Below, piece after piece: positions 8,939-19,711 of a DNA stretch of 36,023 nucleotides (positions within the stretch are counted from its first letter, which is position 1; the number at the start of each line of letters is the position of its first letter). The stretch comes from an uncultured Vicinamibacterales bacterium (lineage in GTDB: Bacteria; Acidobacteriota; Vicinamibacteria; Vicinamibacterales; UBA8438), in contig OY282382.1 of assembly GCA_958295905.1 (NCBI GenBank), positions 4,098,887 to 4,134,909 of the forward strand, read 5' to 3'. Both the position numbers and the translations under genes were made by a program. Under the pieces are notes generated by a model. It ran no database searches. It was not told the origin of the DNA and worked only from the letters and a program-made list of their open reading frames with translations.

Positions 8939-9085
8939 TGCCGCCCGACCAACCACCACAGGAGTCCGCGCCGTTCTACGGCACGAACTCCCGGCCCGGC
9001 AATCGCCGCCCGGCGGCTCTGATTGCCGCCCAACCAACCCTGCCGGGAATCTGCACCGTCCTGCGGCGCAGCCCCCCCCGGCTGA
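8939..9085. repeat. Two degenerate copies of a ~60-bp motif upstream of the TonB gene
   Basis: Two imperfect copies of a motif occur here: 8939-9000 and 9024-9085. Both have the pattern GCCGCCC(A/G)ACCAACC, about 6 nt, GG(A/G)(A/G)TC, then a C/G-rich part with GCACCGTCCTGCGGC or the like. A third related copy is at 7721-7790, on the other side of the TonB gene. The copies are too diverged for sharp ends. They lie upstream of the chosen tonB start and show no coding signal. Confidence 0.45.
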
Positions 9086-9108
9086 CTCGTCCGTCCGCCG
9101 CGAACCGC

Positions 9109-9567
9109 TCAAACGCGGCCGGCCCAAGCGCCGATGGAAGCGTTGCCGCCGCCGTAGGCGAACATGACAGCCAGCGCGTCCGCGGCCCGGGGCTCGCTGC
9201 GCACGCCCACCAGCACCCCCCCGCGCGCAGTCAAAGTCTCGAAGATGTACCCGTCATGGGTCTGGAAACCGGCGCGCCGGATGGTCGCGGCAATCCCGGT
9301 GCTGTCCAGGTCGCCGCCACTCCCCTGCAACGCGCCGACGAGCGGTCCATGCGCCACCACGGAGCCGATTCGAGCGACATCCATGACATCACCGGCGACC
9401 CCGAAGGTCCGTCTCACCAGTTCCGCCGCCTCGGGAGTCCGCCGGCTGATGAGCGACAGGGACTCCGGCGCAAAACCTTCCTGGCCCAAGGCTTCGAGGC
9501 CCCTTTGCGCCCATTCGACATCCTGAAACACGCCAACCGTGAAACACTGCCGCGCTGTATCGTCCAT
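9109..9567 (-). CDS. YflT/general-stress-17M-like small protein
   Basis: Predicted cytoplasmic protein of 152 aa. The N-terminal 50 residues, with TVGVFQDVEWAQRGLEALGQ then EGFAPESLSLISR, match the pattern of the heat-induced stress protein YflT / general stress protein 17M domain. The middle (about 65-85) is Gly/Ala-rich, followed by a second similar alpha/beta unit (GFQTHDGYIFETLTARGGVLVGVRS). Function within this family is poorly defined. It stands alone between the TonB gene and a dispersed repeat. No clear ribosome site precedes the ATG. The family call rests on pattern recognition only. Confidence 0.7.
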   Translation of the reverse strand: MDDTARQCFTVGVFQDVEWAQRGLEALGQEGFAPESLSLISRRTPEAAELVRRTFGVAGDVMDVARIGSVVAHGPLVGALQGSGGDLDSTGIAATIRRAGFQTHDGYIFETLTARGGVLVGVRSEPRAADALAVMFAYGGGNASIGAWAGRV

Positions 9568-9700
9568 TCCGCGCCCTTGTCCGTTCCCTGTCCTGCGGTC
9601 AACCGAGCCGCCTCTGGCCGGCTATCCCGAACGTACGCCGTCCCACCGTCAAGTTTAACGACAGATGCCCGCGATGGCAAAACGCGCGGCAACGCCCGGC

Positions 9701-9889
9701 CGCCCGCGGCGAACCCCGCGCCGCACCAAGAGCGGCGGGGGCGCCGGCGGGCTGGACGAACGCCCGCGGGCAAAGAACCCGTGCCTGCCCAGGCGTGAGG
9801 AGGGCGCTTATCGAGCATCGGCAACCGACGAACAACGCAGTCGGGCGGGATGCATCGCCGCTCGAAGGCGGCGGGGACTCCCGCCACCG
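9701..9889 (+). repeat. Dispersed intergenic repeat, copy 2
   Basis: Full-length copy of the three-copy family. It begins CGCCCGCGGCGAACCCCGCG, has the middle block GCCCGCGGGCAAAGAACC and GGCGTGAGGAGG, and ends with GCAACCGACGAACAACGCAG and GCGGGATGCATCGCCGCTCG. It ends 9 bp from the stop of selB, on the opposite strand to selB. The first block can fold: CCCCGC..CGC pairs with GCGGCGGGG across a short loop. Open frames crossing it are not conserved as protein. Confidence 0.8.
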
Positions 9890-9898
9890 GCTCCGGGA

Positions 9899-11845
9899 CT
9901 ACAGGACGATCCGCCGCTCGCCGATCCGTCGCGTGAGACGCTCCCGGTCCAGGTATTCCAGCAGGGGGATCGCGAATTTCCGGCTGACCCCGTACCGGTC
10001 CTTGAAGGTGCCGACGTCAATGGTCGCCGGATCCGCACCGGCCTTGAGGGAGACGAGATCCGCCTTCAGCGACTCGACGGCGCCGGCGTCGAACACCAGC
10101 GGTCCGACCCGCACCACCGCCTGTTGCCGCACGAGGCGTCGCAACACCCGTTCGAGCAGTTCCCCGCCGACGCCGAGCCGTTCCCGAATCGCGCCCGGAG
10201 CCGGCGGGCGCAGCCCCGCGTCCCGCAGCAGAGCCGCCACCGCGTCGCTGGCCCGCAGTTCCGCCGGCGACAAGGTCACGCGGTGGCTGGGCAGCGCGAG
10301 GTGGTCACGCACCACCAGGCATCCGTCCCCCGTCAATCGCTCGAGCACCGCCTCGAAGATACCCGGGCCGGCGTGGCGGAAGACGCGCTCGCGCGCCTCC
10401 TCCCGCGGAACCCCGTCCCGCAGCGGATGCGCGCGATGGAAGTCGGACACCATCGCCAGCAGGCGGGCGCCGCCGTCCTGCAGCGACTCGACGTCGACGA
10501 GGCGGTCGCCGATACGCCGCACCGCCCCGAGGTCGGACAACCGATCGACCACCCCTCCCACCGACTCGGGGGCTACGCCGGCCCGGGCCACGAGCGCGGT
10601 CGCTGGAAGCCCGGCCAGTCCCCGCTCCCCGATCAGCATCGAGATCGCCCGATCGTGATCGGCGGTGCCGGCCGCCGAAATCCCCTTCAGGAGCGGCTCC
10701 ATCCGCGACCGCGTCGCCGCGGTCCGGATGCCCCCGCGCGGAGGCAAGGGATCGAGCACCCGACCGCCGGCGATGGTCAACGGCGGAGAGTACGCGCGCA
10801 GAATGAACCGATCTCCGCGGGTCAACACCGCCGCCTGTTCGAGACGCAGTCGTACGAACGCCCGGCCGCCCGGCGGGAGGGCGTCCGGCGCGTCGCGGCC
10901 GGCCACCGCCCCGGCGAGGCCGGGCCCGAGCGCCACCCGCCCCAGAACTTCGCAGGTCCCGTAGTGGAACCGCACCCGCGAGCCGTGCCGCAGCCGCCGC
11001 GCCGACGGCAGCAGGTCGAGCACCGCGTCCACGCACTCGGTCGCCTCGAAGCTGCCGGGGGTGACCGCCGTCTCCCCGCGCATCACCCGGGACAGGCCTG
11101 CGCCCGAGAAGTTGGCGGCCACCCGCTGGCCGGCAACCGCTCGGGACTGCATCGCGCCGTGGACCTGCAAACCGCGGACCTTGACGTCGACGCCGGCCGG
11201 AAGCACCGTGAGGGTCTCGTCGACCGCCACCCGGCCTGAAACCAGGGTCCCGGTCACGACGGTGCCGAATCCCCGGACCGTGAACGCCCGATCGATGGGC
11301 AACCGGGCCGCTCCGGCCGCGGTGCGGACGCCGCACCGGCCGGCCATCGCCAGCAGCTCCCGGCGCAGGCCCTCCAGGCCCTCGCCGGTCCGGGCGGAGA
11401 CGGGAATGACCGGCATGCCCTCGAGCGGCGATCCGGCGAGCAGATCGGCGGTCTCGAGTTCCACCAGCTCCACCGTCTCGCGGTCGACGGTATCCGTCTT
11501 GGTGAGGGCTACGATCCCGCTCGTCACCCCGAGCAGACAACAGATGTCGAAGTGCTCCCGGGTCTGCGGCATCACCGACTCGTCGGCGGCGATGACCAGG
11601 AGCACGCCGTCGATGCCGCTGGCGCCGGCCAGCATGTTCTTGACGAACCGTTCATGGCCGGGCACGTCCACGAACGCGAGCTGGGTGTCGCCGTCACGCC
11701 AATGCGCGAATCCGAGCTCTATCGTGATCCCGCGCTCTTTCTCCTCCTTGAGCCGGTCCGGATCGGTACCGGTCAGGGCCCGGACGAGGGCGCTCTTACC
11801 GTGGTCGATATGGCCGGCGGTGCCGATGACGACATGACGCGTCAT
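9899..11845 (-). CDS. selB: Selenocysteine-specific elongation factor SelB
   Basis: GTPase that delivers selenocysteyl-tRNA to ribosomes at UGA codons marked by a SECIS hairpin, 648 aa. The G domain has G1 GHIDHGKS (11-18), the G2 region [10 protein letters not shown] (38-47), G3 DVPGH (60-64) and G4 TKTD (115-118). Beta-barrel domains follow with [15 protein letters not shown], then the long C-terminal array of winged helices that in SelB binds mRNA, ending in [18 protein letters not shown]. The length and SelB-specific N-terminus separate it from EF-Tu. It starts 4 nt after the rnr stop and is probably the last gene of an operon with gck and rnr. No selA, selD, tRNA-Sec or selenoprotein gene was recognised in the window. 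Confidence 0.93.
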   Translation of the reverse strand: MTRHVVIGTAGHIDHGKSALVRALTGTDPDRLKEEKERGITIELGFAHWRDGDTQLAFVDVPGHERFVKNMLAGASGIDGVLLVIAADESVMPQTREHFDICCLLGVTSGIVALTKTDTVDRETVELVELETADLLAGSPLEGMPVIPVSARTGEGLEGLRRELLAMAGRCGVRTAAGAARLPIDRAFTVRGFGTVVTGTLVSGRVAVDETLTVLPAGVDVKVRGLQVHGAMQSRAVAGQRVAANFSGAGLSRVMRGETAVTPGSFEATECVDAVLDLLPSARRLRHGSRVRFHYGTCEVLGRVALGPGLAGAVAGRDAPDALPPGGRAFVRLRLEQAAVLTRGDRFILRAYSPPLTIAGGRVLDPLPPRGGIRTAATRSRMEPLLKGISAAGTADHDRAISMLIGERGLAGLPATALVARAGVAPESVGGVVDRLSDLGAVRRIGDRLVDVESLQDGGARLLAMVSDFHRAHPLRDGVPREEARERVFRHAGPGIFEAVLERLTGDGCLVVRDHLALPSHRVTLSPAELRASDAVAALLRDAGLRPPAPGAIRERLGVGGELLERVLRRLVRQQAVVRVGPLVFDAGAVESLKADLVSLKAGADPATIDVGTFKDRYGVSRKFAIPLLEYLDRERLTRRIGERRIVL

Positions 11846-11849
11846 GGCG

Positions 11850-14132
11850 TCATCCCCGCCGCCGGGCCCGCCGGTGGGACCCGCGCGTCCCGGCCGGGCG
11901 CCGGACGCGCGTCACGCGGCCGCGGCGCGGACCCCGGTTCCGCTCCGAGGCCCGGAGCGCATCGAGAATCTCGACGAGGCCCAGGTCGATCCGACGCCGC
12001 GCGGCATCGACCCGCACCACCTGCACGGTGACGCGGTCGCCCAGTCGATAGGTCTTCCCGGTGGCCTCGCCGCAGAGTGCGTGATCGGACTCCACGAACC
12101 GATAGTAGTCGTCGGCCATGCCGGACACGTGCGCGAGACCCTCGACGAAGTGTTCGATCAACTCGACGAACAGTCCGAAACGGGTCACGCCGACAACATG
12201 GCCGGTGTATTCGTCCCCGACCTTGTCCGCCATGAAGCGGACCTTCTTCCACTGGACGATCTCCCGCTCGGCGTCCTCCGCGCGCCGTTCCATCGCCGAC
12301 GCATGACGCGCGATCTCCGGCAGCTCCTCCGTCAGCTCCGCGACCCGCCCGGGCTGGACGCGGCTCTGCCGGAACTCCCGCAGCAACCGGTGCACCACGA
12401 GGTCGGGGTAGCGCCGGATCGGTGACGTGAAGTGCGTATAGGCCTCCGACGCGAGACCGAAATGCCCGGTATTGACCGAGTCGTAGTGCGCCTTCTGCAG
12501 GGTGCGCAGCATCAGCAGGGCCACCGGTCGTTCCGCCGGAACCCCGTGCAGGCGCGCCAGCAGGCGCTGGAAATGCCGCGGCCGCACCCGGTCCGGGGGT
12601 GCGCCCAATCCGTATCCGAGCGTCGTCGTGAAATCGTCGAAGTCCGCGACCTTGGCCGGGTCCGGCGACTCGTGAACCCGAAACAGCGCCGGCAGCCCGA
12701 GGTCCTCGAGGTGCCCGGCCACCGTCTCGTTGGCGATCAGCATGAACTCCTCGATGATTCGGTGGGCCACGTTGCGCTCGGCCGCCACGACGTCCTCGAC
12801 GAGGCCCGCCTCGTCGAGGACGAGACGGGTCTCCCGCAGATCGAAATCGAGCGAGCCGCGATCCGTCCGCCGGGCGCCGAGCCGCCGCGCCACCGCGTCC
12901 ATCGACTCGAGCATCGGCACCAGCGCCGCGTATCGTTCCCGAACACCGGCTTGCCGCGCGGTCAGGATCGCGTCCACCTCGGCATAGGTCATTCTCGCAT
13001 CCGAACGGATCACGCCGTCGCGCAGCTCGTATCGAATCACGCGGCCCTGCCCGTCGATTTCCATCAGACAGGACTGGACGAGCCGGTCCACGCCCGGATT
13101 CAGGCTGCAGAGTCCGGTGGCCAGCCGCGCGGGGAACATGTGAATCGCGCGCTCCGGGAAATACACCGAGGCGCCGCGCCGATACGCCGACTCGTCGAGG
13201 GCGCTCCCCTCTTCCACGTAATGGGCGACGTCCGCAATGTGCACGCCGAGCCGATGGTGTCCGTCGGGCAACGTCTCGAGCGTGACGGCGTCGTCGAAGT
13301 CGCGGGCGGTCTCGCCGTCGATGGTGACCGTCGGCCACCCCCGAAAGTCGGCGCGCCCCCGCCGATCGGACGCTGCGACCACGTCGCCGAGCCGGGCCGC
13401 CTCCGCCGCCGCGTCGGGATCAGGTCCGTCAGGCAGCCGGTGCTTCCTGACGACGAGCGCGGTGTCGACGCCGGGCTCGTCCAGGCGGCCGAGCACCTCC
13501 ACCAGGCGCCCGAGCGGCCCGCGTCCACTCCCGGGCCGACGGTCGACCGCCGCCACCACCATCTGCCCCGGCTCCGCCTCGATGCCGCCTCCGGGCGCAA
13601 TCCGCAGGTCCAAGTTCACCCGCTCGTCGAACGGCACGACGAACCCCCTCCCCGCGCCGTCGACCTCGTACCGGCCGACGACGTCGGCGTTCGCGCGTTC
13701 CAGCACCTCGACGATCCGTCCCTCGGCGCGTCCGCCGGACCGCTCCACCCGCACCGTCACCCGATCTCCGTGCATCGCCTGGTCCGGATCGACACCGGCC
13801 ACGTAGATATCGTCGCCCGGGGCCGTCGGCGAACCGCTGTTCATGCCGCCGGGTTCCGGGGTGACGAATCCGAAGCCGCGGGGGTTGACGGCGAGGCGGC
13901 CGACCACCAGATGCATCCGATCCGCGAGGCCGTAGCGATTCCCGCGGATCCGGATCAAATCACCGGTGTCGACGAGCCGCGCAATCTGCCGGCGAAACCG
14001 GTGGCGGTCGGCGCGGGCAATCTTCAGAGCGCGCATCAGTTCCCGGATCGTCGCCGGTTGATGCACCCGAGCGCGGATACCGCCGGCGATCGCCCCGGCC
14101 GCTCCGTCCGTCCGGTCCGGCGCATCCGTCAT
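11850..14132 (-). CDS. rnr: Ribonuclease R
   Basis: Processive 3'-5' exoribonuclease of the RNase II/RNB superfamily, 760 aa. Order: an N-terminal winged-helix region (about 25-70), cold-shock/OB domains with RGFGFVTPE and RGFVVPFDERVN (about 75-200), the RNB catalytic domain from about 260 with the metal-binding motif IDGETARDFDDA (D272, D278, D280, D281), then the typical YTHFTSPIRRYPDLVVHRLL segment, an S1 domain (about 640-715) and a basic, Arg-rich tail, all as in RNase R. The ATG at 14132 overlaps the glycerate kinase stop by 4 bp (ATGA), and selB follows after 4 nt, so translation is coupled. The role is degradation of structured RNA and RNA quality control. Confidence 0.96.
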   Translation of the reverse strand: MTDAPDRTDGAAGAIAGGIRARVHQPATIRELMRALKIARADRHRFRRQIARLVDTGDLIRIRGNRYGLADRMHLVVGRLAVNPRGFGFVTPEPGGMNSGSPTAPGDDIYVAGVDPDQAMHGDRVTVRVERSGGRAEGRIVEVLERANADVVGRYEVDGAGRGFVVPFDERVNLDLRIAPGGGIEAEPGQMVVAAVDRRPGSGRGPLGRLVEVLGRLDEPGVDTALVVRKHRLPDGPDPDAAAEAARLGDVVAASDRRGRADFRGWPTVTIDGETARDFDDAVTLETLPDGHHRLGVHIADVAHYVEEGSALDESAYRRGASVYFPERAIHMFPARLATGLCSLNPGVDRLVQSCLMEIDGQGRVIRYELRDGVIRSDARMTYAEVDAILTARQAGVRERYAALVPMLESMDAVARRLGARRTDRGSLDFDLRETRLVLDEAGLVEDVVAAERNVAHRIIEEFMLIANETVAGHLEDLGLPALFRVHESPDPAKVADFDDFTTTLGYGLGAPPDRVRPRHFQRLLARLHGVPAERPVALLMLRTLQKAHYDSVNTGHFGLASEAYTHFTSPIRRYPDLVVHRLLREFRQSRVQPGRVAELTEELPEIARHASAMERRAEDAEREIVQWKKVRFMADKVGDEYTGHVVGVTRFGLFVELIEHFVEGLAHVSGMADDYYRFVESDHALCGEATGKTYRLGDRVTVQVVRVDAARRRIDLGLVEILDALRASERNRGPRRGRVTRVRRPAGTRGSHRRARRRG

Positions 14133-15421
14133 CGCGCGAGCACCACCTGCAGATCCCCGGCATTGGTACCGGTCGGTCCGGTGCGAACGAGATCGCCGAG
14201 CCGGTCGAAGTACGCATGAGCGTCGTTCTCGGCCAAATACGCCGCCGGCGGCGCCAGATCCAGATCCCGGGCGCGGGACGGCGTCTCCGAATCGACCAGC
14301 GCGCCGGCCGCATCGGTCGGACCGTCTACGCCGTCGGTGCCGACGCTGGCCAGGACCGCCTCGGCCCCCAACCGCCCGATCTCGTCCACCGCGGCCAGGG
14401 CCAGCTCCTGGTTGCGGCCGCCGCGGCCGCCCCCGGACACGGTGACCGTCGTCTCGCCGGACGACACCACGCACCACGGCCCCGCCGGGGCCGCGACCGC
14501 CTCGGCCGCGCGCGACGGATGCCCCGCCCCGGCGACCCGGGCCTCACCGACGACGGGCTCGGCAACCTGTGTCACAAGATAGCCGAGCCGGCGGGCTGCT
14601 TCCACCGCCCCGGACATCGCGTCGCGCCGGCTCCCGATCACCCGATACAGCGCGCGGTCCGTTCCGAGCGGCGTCTTCAACGTTTCGGCGGCGACGCCGT
14701 CCCGGCCCTGTTCGAGCAGCCGGCGCACCCGAGCCGGCACGCGCGGCCGTATCCCCGGACGCTCGACGATGGCCAGCGCCTCGGCGAACCGGGTCGTGTC
14801 CCGAACCGTAGGTCCCGAACCGATCACGCCGGGGTCGTTCTCGACCGGCGAGACCACGTCCGAGATCGCGAGCGTCAGCACGCGCCCCGCCGCGGCCAGG
14901 GCCAGACGCCCCCCCTTGACGCCGGAGAGGTGCTTCCGGACACAGTTGAGCTCATGAATCGGTACCCCGGCGTCGAGCAGCACGCGAGTCGTCTCGACTT
15001 TCTCTTCCAGGCTCACCCCCGCCGCCGGCATCGACAACAGCGCCGACGCGCCGCCTGACAGCAGCACCACGAGGCAGCCGGAGGCGGGCCCGTCCGCCGC
15101 GCACCGCAACGCCTCCCGCCCGGCCCGGACACTGCCGGCATCGGGAACGGGATGACCGCCGCGATGCCAGACGACGGGCGCGGGCATCGCCGCCGCCGGC
15201 CCCGGCCCCACGGCGACACCGCGCCGAATCGGCTGATCGACAGCGCCCAGGAAGCCGTGAATCATGCCCGCCGCCGCCTTGCCGGCGGCCACAAGGCTCA
15301 CCGGTCCCGGCCCGATGAACGCCCGAACGACCGGATCGGCGAGAGCCGTCCGAACCAGCCCCGCGGGAGCCACCGCGGCTATCGCCGCATCGACGATGTC
15401 GAGCGCGTGTCGGCGGACCAA
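14129..15421 (-). CDS. D-glycerate 2-kinase (GckA/MOFRL type)
   Basis: Predicted enzyme phosphorylating D-glycerate to 2-phosphoglycerate with ATP, cytoplasmic, about 430 aa. The N-terminal domain carries VSLVAAGKAAAGM, GGHPVPDAGS, LLSGGASALL and the segment NCVRKHLSGVKGGRLA. The C-terminal MOFRL domain has VSSGETTVTVSGGGRGGRNQ (about 340-360) and VGTDGVDGPTDAAGA. These place it in the GckA/TtuD glycerate kinase family, not the GlxK family. The start is uncertain: the frame opens with TTG at 15421 without a clear ribosome site, though the N-terminus reads as complete. It ends in a 4-bp overlap with rnr. A link to serine-cycle or glyoxylate/tartrate metabolism is possible but not shown by neighbours. 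Confidence 0.92.
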   Translation of the reverse strand: MVRRHALDIVDAAIAAVAPAGLVRTALADPVVRAFIGPGPVSLVAAGKAAAGMIHGFLGAVDQPIRRGVAVGPGPAAAMPAPVVWHRGGHPVPDAGSVRAGREALRCAADGPASGCLVVLLSGGASALLSMPAAGVSLEEKVETTRVLLDAGVPIHELNCVRKHLSGVKGGRLALAAAGRVLTLAISDVVSPVENDPGVIGSGPTVRDTTRFAEALAIVERPGIRPRVPARVRRLLEQGRDGVAAETLKTPLGTDRALYRVIGSRRDAMSGAVEAARRLGYLVTQVAEPVVGEARVAGAGHPSRAAEAVAAPAGPWCVVSSGETTVTVSGGGRGGRNQELALAAVDEIGRLGAEAVLASVGTDGVDGPTDAAGALVDSETPSRARDLDLAPPAAYLAENDAHAYFDRLGDLVRTGPTGTNAGDLQVVLAR

Positions 15422-15455
15422 CGGCAGCGAACGAGATGGAGATGTCAGAAGGGAA

Positions 15456-15776
15456 TCAGTGGGTAACGGGGGGATCCGACCATGCCGACAGCTTCGTCAC
15501 GCCGTCGAACGAACGAAGCAGACCACTGACCACCTGATCAAGGTCGGCGCTGCCGTTGGCGCAGAGCTCATCGACACGGGCCATGACATGGCGAAGCGCC
15601 GCCTCCATCCCGCTGATGGTGCATTCGGAGTAGGCGTCCCGCTGCCGCCGCAGACAATCGCGGTGCTTCAGGAATTCTTCGCGGTAAAACTCGGTTCGGA
15701 TGCGGTCGAACGCGGAAACGTCCGGTGGACACAAGTCCACCAGGAGGCCGGCAAGAGCATGATCTGACCGTAGCAT
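15456..15776 (-). CDS. Small protein of unknown function
   Basis: Open frame of 106 aa that I do not recognise. It is predicted mainly helical, with a charged segment (DRIRTEFYREEFLKHRDCLR, about 24-43) and three cysteines at about 16, 42 and 52; no signal peptide or membrane segment is seen. Support for a real gene: it is less GC-rich than surrounding shadow frames, a promoter-like TTGACA-N18-TAGACT lies immediately upstream, and it ends 35 bp before the glycerate kinase gene on the same strand. No ribosome site precedes the ATG, and the predicted transcription start is only about 9 nt away, so the message may be nearly leaderless. It may be the first gene of the gck-rnr-selB transcript. Confidence 0.55.
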   Translation of the reverse strand: MLRSDHALAGLLVDLCPPDVSAFDRIRTEFYREEFLKHRDCLRRQRDAYSECTISGMEAALRHVMARVDELCANGSADLDQVVSGLLRSFDGVTKLSAWSDPPVTH

Positions 15777-15791
15777 GAATTACGGATTCCC

Positions 15792-15821
15792 AGTCTATTC
15801 ATGAACGTCCCACACTGTCAA
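15792..15821 (-). promoter_or_regulatory. Predicted promoter for the small gene and the gck-rnr-selB run
   Basis: On the minus strand, TTGACA (15821-15816) is followed after 18 nt by TAGACT (15797-15792). The -35 is perfect and the -10 matches four of six positions. The predicted start near 15785 would serve the 106-aa gene and probably the closely spaced downstream genes. Confidence 0.5.
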
Positions 15822-15843
15822 ACGCACCGGCGCCTTGCTCCGG

Positions 15844-16046
15844 CGCTTCGCAGCCCGCGGCGAAAGTCCCCGCCGCCTTCGAGCGGCGATGCATCCCGCC
15901 CGACGGCGTCGTTCGCCGGCCGCATAGGCCCGGTATGCGTCCTCTTCACGCCCGGTCAGGCACCGGTGTTCTCTGCCCGCGGGCGGCTCTTCAACCCGCC
16001 CGCGCCCTCCCCGCTCTCGGTGCGACGCGGGGTTCGCCACGGGCCG
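15844..16046 (-). repeat. Dispersed intergenic repeat, copy 3
   Basis: Full-length copy, inverted relative to copies 1 and 2. Read on the minus strand it begins CGGCCCGTGGCGAACCCCGC, contains GCCCGCGGGCAGAGAACACC and GGCGTGAAGAGG, and ends GCGGGATGCATCGCCGCTCG, then AAGGCGGCGGGGACTTTCGC and CGCGGGCTGC. It begins 22 bp after the gatB stop, in the same direction as gatB. A 103-codon open frame across it (15795-16106) was not accepted as a gene. Confidence 0.8.
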
Positions 16047-16068
16047 TTCGGCCATGCCATGGACCGCG

Positions 16069-17519
<1,451 letters not shown>

Positions 17520-17523
<4 letters not shown>

Positions 17524-19133
17524 CGGCTGACCGACACTCCGCTTGCCGGACCGGCCGCGGCGACCTCGGCCGAGACGTCACCCGCGAACCGGTCGAAGTT
17601 CTCGGCGAACATGCCGGCCAACCTGCCCGCCTGGACGTCGTAGTCGGCGGGGTTGGCCCAGGTGCCCCGGGGGTGCAGCACGTCGGACGGCACGCCCGGG
17701 CAGACGAGCGGCACGTCGAATTTGAAGACCGGGTCGGGCGCGGTCGGAACGTCGTTCAGTTCCCCCGACAATACCGCGGCGATCAAGGCCCGGGTATGCG
17801 CAATGGGCATGCGGCGCCCCACCCCGAAGGGGCCTCCGGTCCACCCGGTATTGACGAGCCAGGCCTTCGTGGGATGTTCCCGGAGCCGCTCGCCGAGAAG
17901 CTCCGCATAGGTGGTCGCCGGCCACACCATGAACGGGGCTCCGAAGCAGGTGCTGAACGTGGCCGTCGGCTCCGTGACCCCGCGTTCCGTTCCCGCGACC
18001 TTGGCCGTGTAGCCCGACAGGAAGTGATACATCGCGGCCGCCGGCGACAGGCGCGCGATCGGCGGCAGCACCCCGAAGGCGTCGGCGGTGAGCATCACCA
18101 CTTGACTCGGATGCCCGCCCCGCCCGGACGGCACGTACGAATCGATGGCCGCCAGGGGATACGCCCCCCGCGTGTTCTCGGTGATCGAGTCGTCATCGAG
18201 ATCCAATCGGCGGGTCACCGGATCGATGGTCACGTTCTCGAGCACGGTGCCGAACCGCTGCGTCGTCGCGTAAATCTGCGGCTCCGCCTCGGCCGAGAGC
18301 CGGATCATCTTCGCGTAGCAGCCGCCCTCGAAGTTGAATACGCCGCGGTCGCTCCACCCGTGCTCGTCGTCCCCGATGAGCCGCCGGGTGGAATCGCTCG
18401 ACAACGTCGTCTTGCCGGTCCCGGACAACCCGAAGAAGACGGCCACGTCGCCGTCGGAACCGATGTTCGCCGAGCAGTGCATCGGCAGCACGCGCCGCAG
18501 CGGCAACAGGTAGTTCATCACCGCGAACACCGACTTCTTGATCTCGCCGGCGTAGCTGGTCCCTCCGATCAGCACCAGGCGCTTCGCGAGATTCAGCAGG
18601 ATGAACACCTCGGAGTTCGTCCCGTGTATCCGCGGATCCGCCCGGCAGGACGCCGCGTTGATCACGGTGAGCTCGGGGACGTGGTCGGCAAGCTTGGCAC
18701 GATCGGATTCGGTGACGAGCAGGTGGCGGGCGAACAACGCGTGCCAGGCCTTCTCGGTCACGACCCGCACCGGCAGGCGGAAGGCGGGGTCCGCCCCCGC
18801 GTAGCAGTCCTGCACGAACAGGTCGCGGCCGCGCAGATGTTCAACGACGGTCTGGTGGACGGCGTCGAACCGGTCGGGATCGATCGGACGGTTGAAGTCA
18901 CCCCACGCGATCCGGGCCGAACTCGACGGCTCGTCCACGAGGAATCGATCGCGGGGGGACCGCCCGGTGTGGGCGCCGGTGCGAAAGACGAGCGGCCCGG
19001 ACGTGGCCACCGTTCCCTCCCGGCGCGCCACCACTTCCTCGTAGAGCGCAGCCGTCGACAGATTCCAGAAAACCGATGCCGGGTCGACGATTCCGACAGA
19101 CTCCAACCGCTGGTCAGAACTCACGTTCAACAT
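17520..19133 (-). CDS. pckA: Phosphoenolpyruvate carboxykinase (ATP)
   Basis: ATP-dependent PEP carboxykinase, converting oxaloacetate and ATP to PEP, CO2 and ADP in gluconeogenesis; 537 aa, typical length. Visible: FRTGAHTGRSPRDRF (about 50-64), GGTSYAGEIKKSVF (190-203), the kinase-1a P-loop GLSGTGKTT (235-243), the metal-binding GDDEHGW stretch (254-260) and ENTRGAYPL. These are ATP-type, not GTP-type, signatures. The ATG at 19133 gives the N-terminus MLNVSSDQRL and has GGAG about 11 nt upstream. It is the first gene of a pair with gatB. A good promoter candidate lies at 19389-19418, implying a leader of roughly 250 nt. Confidence 0.96.
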
Positions 19134-19388
19134 CCGCCCTGTCTCTCCACCGCTACCCGTCGTCCACAACCGCGGTCATCCCCCGCCGACGGGGCGCCGG
19201 CCCGCCGACGGCCGCGCCGCCCGACCCGCAGATCGGGCATTTCCTGCGATCACGCTGCATGGTTCGCCGGGGTGGGGGTGTTAAAGGAGTCTACCGTTCC
19301 AGGAAGGCCCGACCGGGGAGCGAGTCGCCCGCTTTCGGACGATGGCACGAAACGACGGCAGGGCTCGAGTCGGGCCGATGCCAGTACG

Positions 19389-19418
19389 ATTTTATTATCG
19401 GTCTCTACATGCCGTCAA
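19389..19418 (-). promoter_or_regulatory. Predicted pckA promoter
   Basis: On the minus strand, TTGACG (19418-19413) is followed after 18 nt by TAAAAT (19394-19389). Both hexamers match the sigma70 consensus at five of six positions, in a locally AT-rich patch within otherwise very GC-rich DNA. The predicted start near 19382 gives a 5' leader of about 250 nt before the pckA ATG. Confidence 0.55.
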
Positions 19419-19711
19419 TGCGGTGCACGGGGGCAGGCAGGGGCAGGGGCACGTCAGGCAAGTGAGGCGCGGCGCCGCTGGAGTATCCGGCGTGGCCGGC
19501 CCCCGAGGCATCCCGTGGCGCCATAGCCCCCAAGGGCCTGTTCGGGAGGACCTCGATGCCGAGAACGGCGCGGAAACCGCCAACCTGACAGTGCCGGGGG
19601 CAGTCATTTCAAAAAATCTGACGCGCACCCCGCGGGCAGTCCCCCCCCTCCATCCGCGGAGCCGGCGCACACCGGCCGCATCCCCGGGTGGAGACCGGGA
19701 TTCCCGCCAGT

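Noticed and set aside
7666..9798. 710-codon plus-strand open frame with an internal peptide repeat
   Set aside because: It runs opposite the TonB-like and YflT-like genes. The repeated peptide simply reflects the duplicated tonB 3' end, and the composition is Arg/Pro/Gly-rich.
9568..9898. tRNA-Sec or SECIS element near selB
   Set aside because: No cloverleaf-like sequence of the needed length or a SECIS-bearing in-frame UGA was seen; the interval is mainly repeat copy 2.
12432..14219. 595-codon plus-strand open frame opposite rnr
   Set aside because: Antisense shadow; the minus strand carries an unmistakable RNase R with catalytic motifs.
17673..19526. 617-codon plus-strand open frame opposite pckA
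   Set aside because: Antisense shadow of PEP carboxykinase; no family resemblance, Arg/His/Pro-rich.
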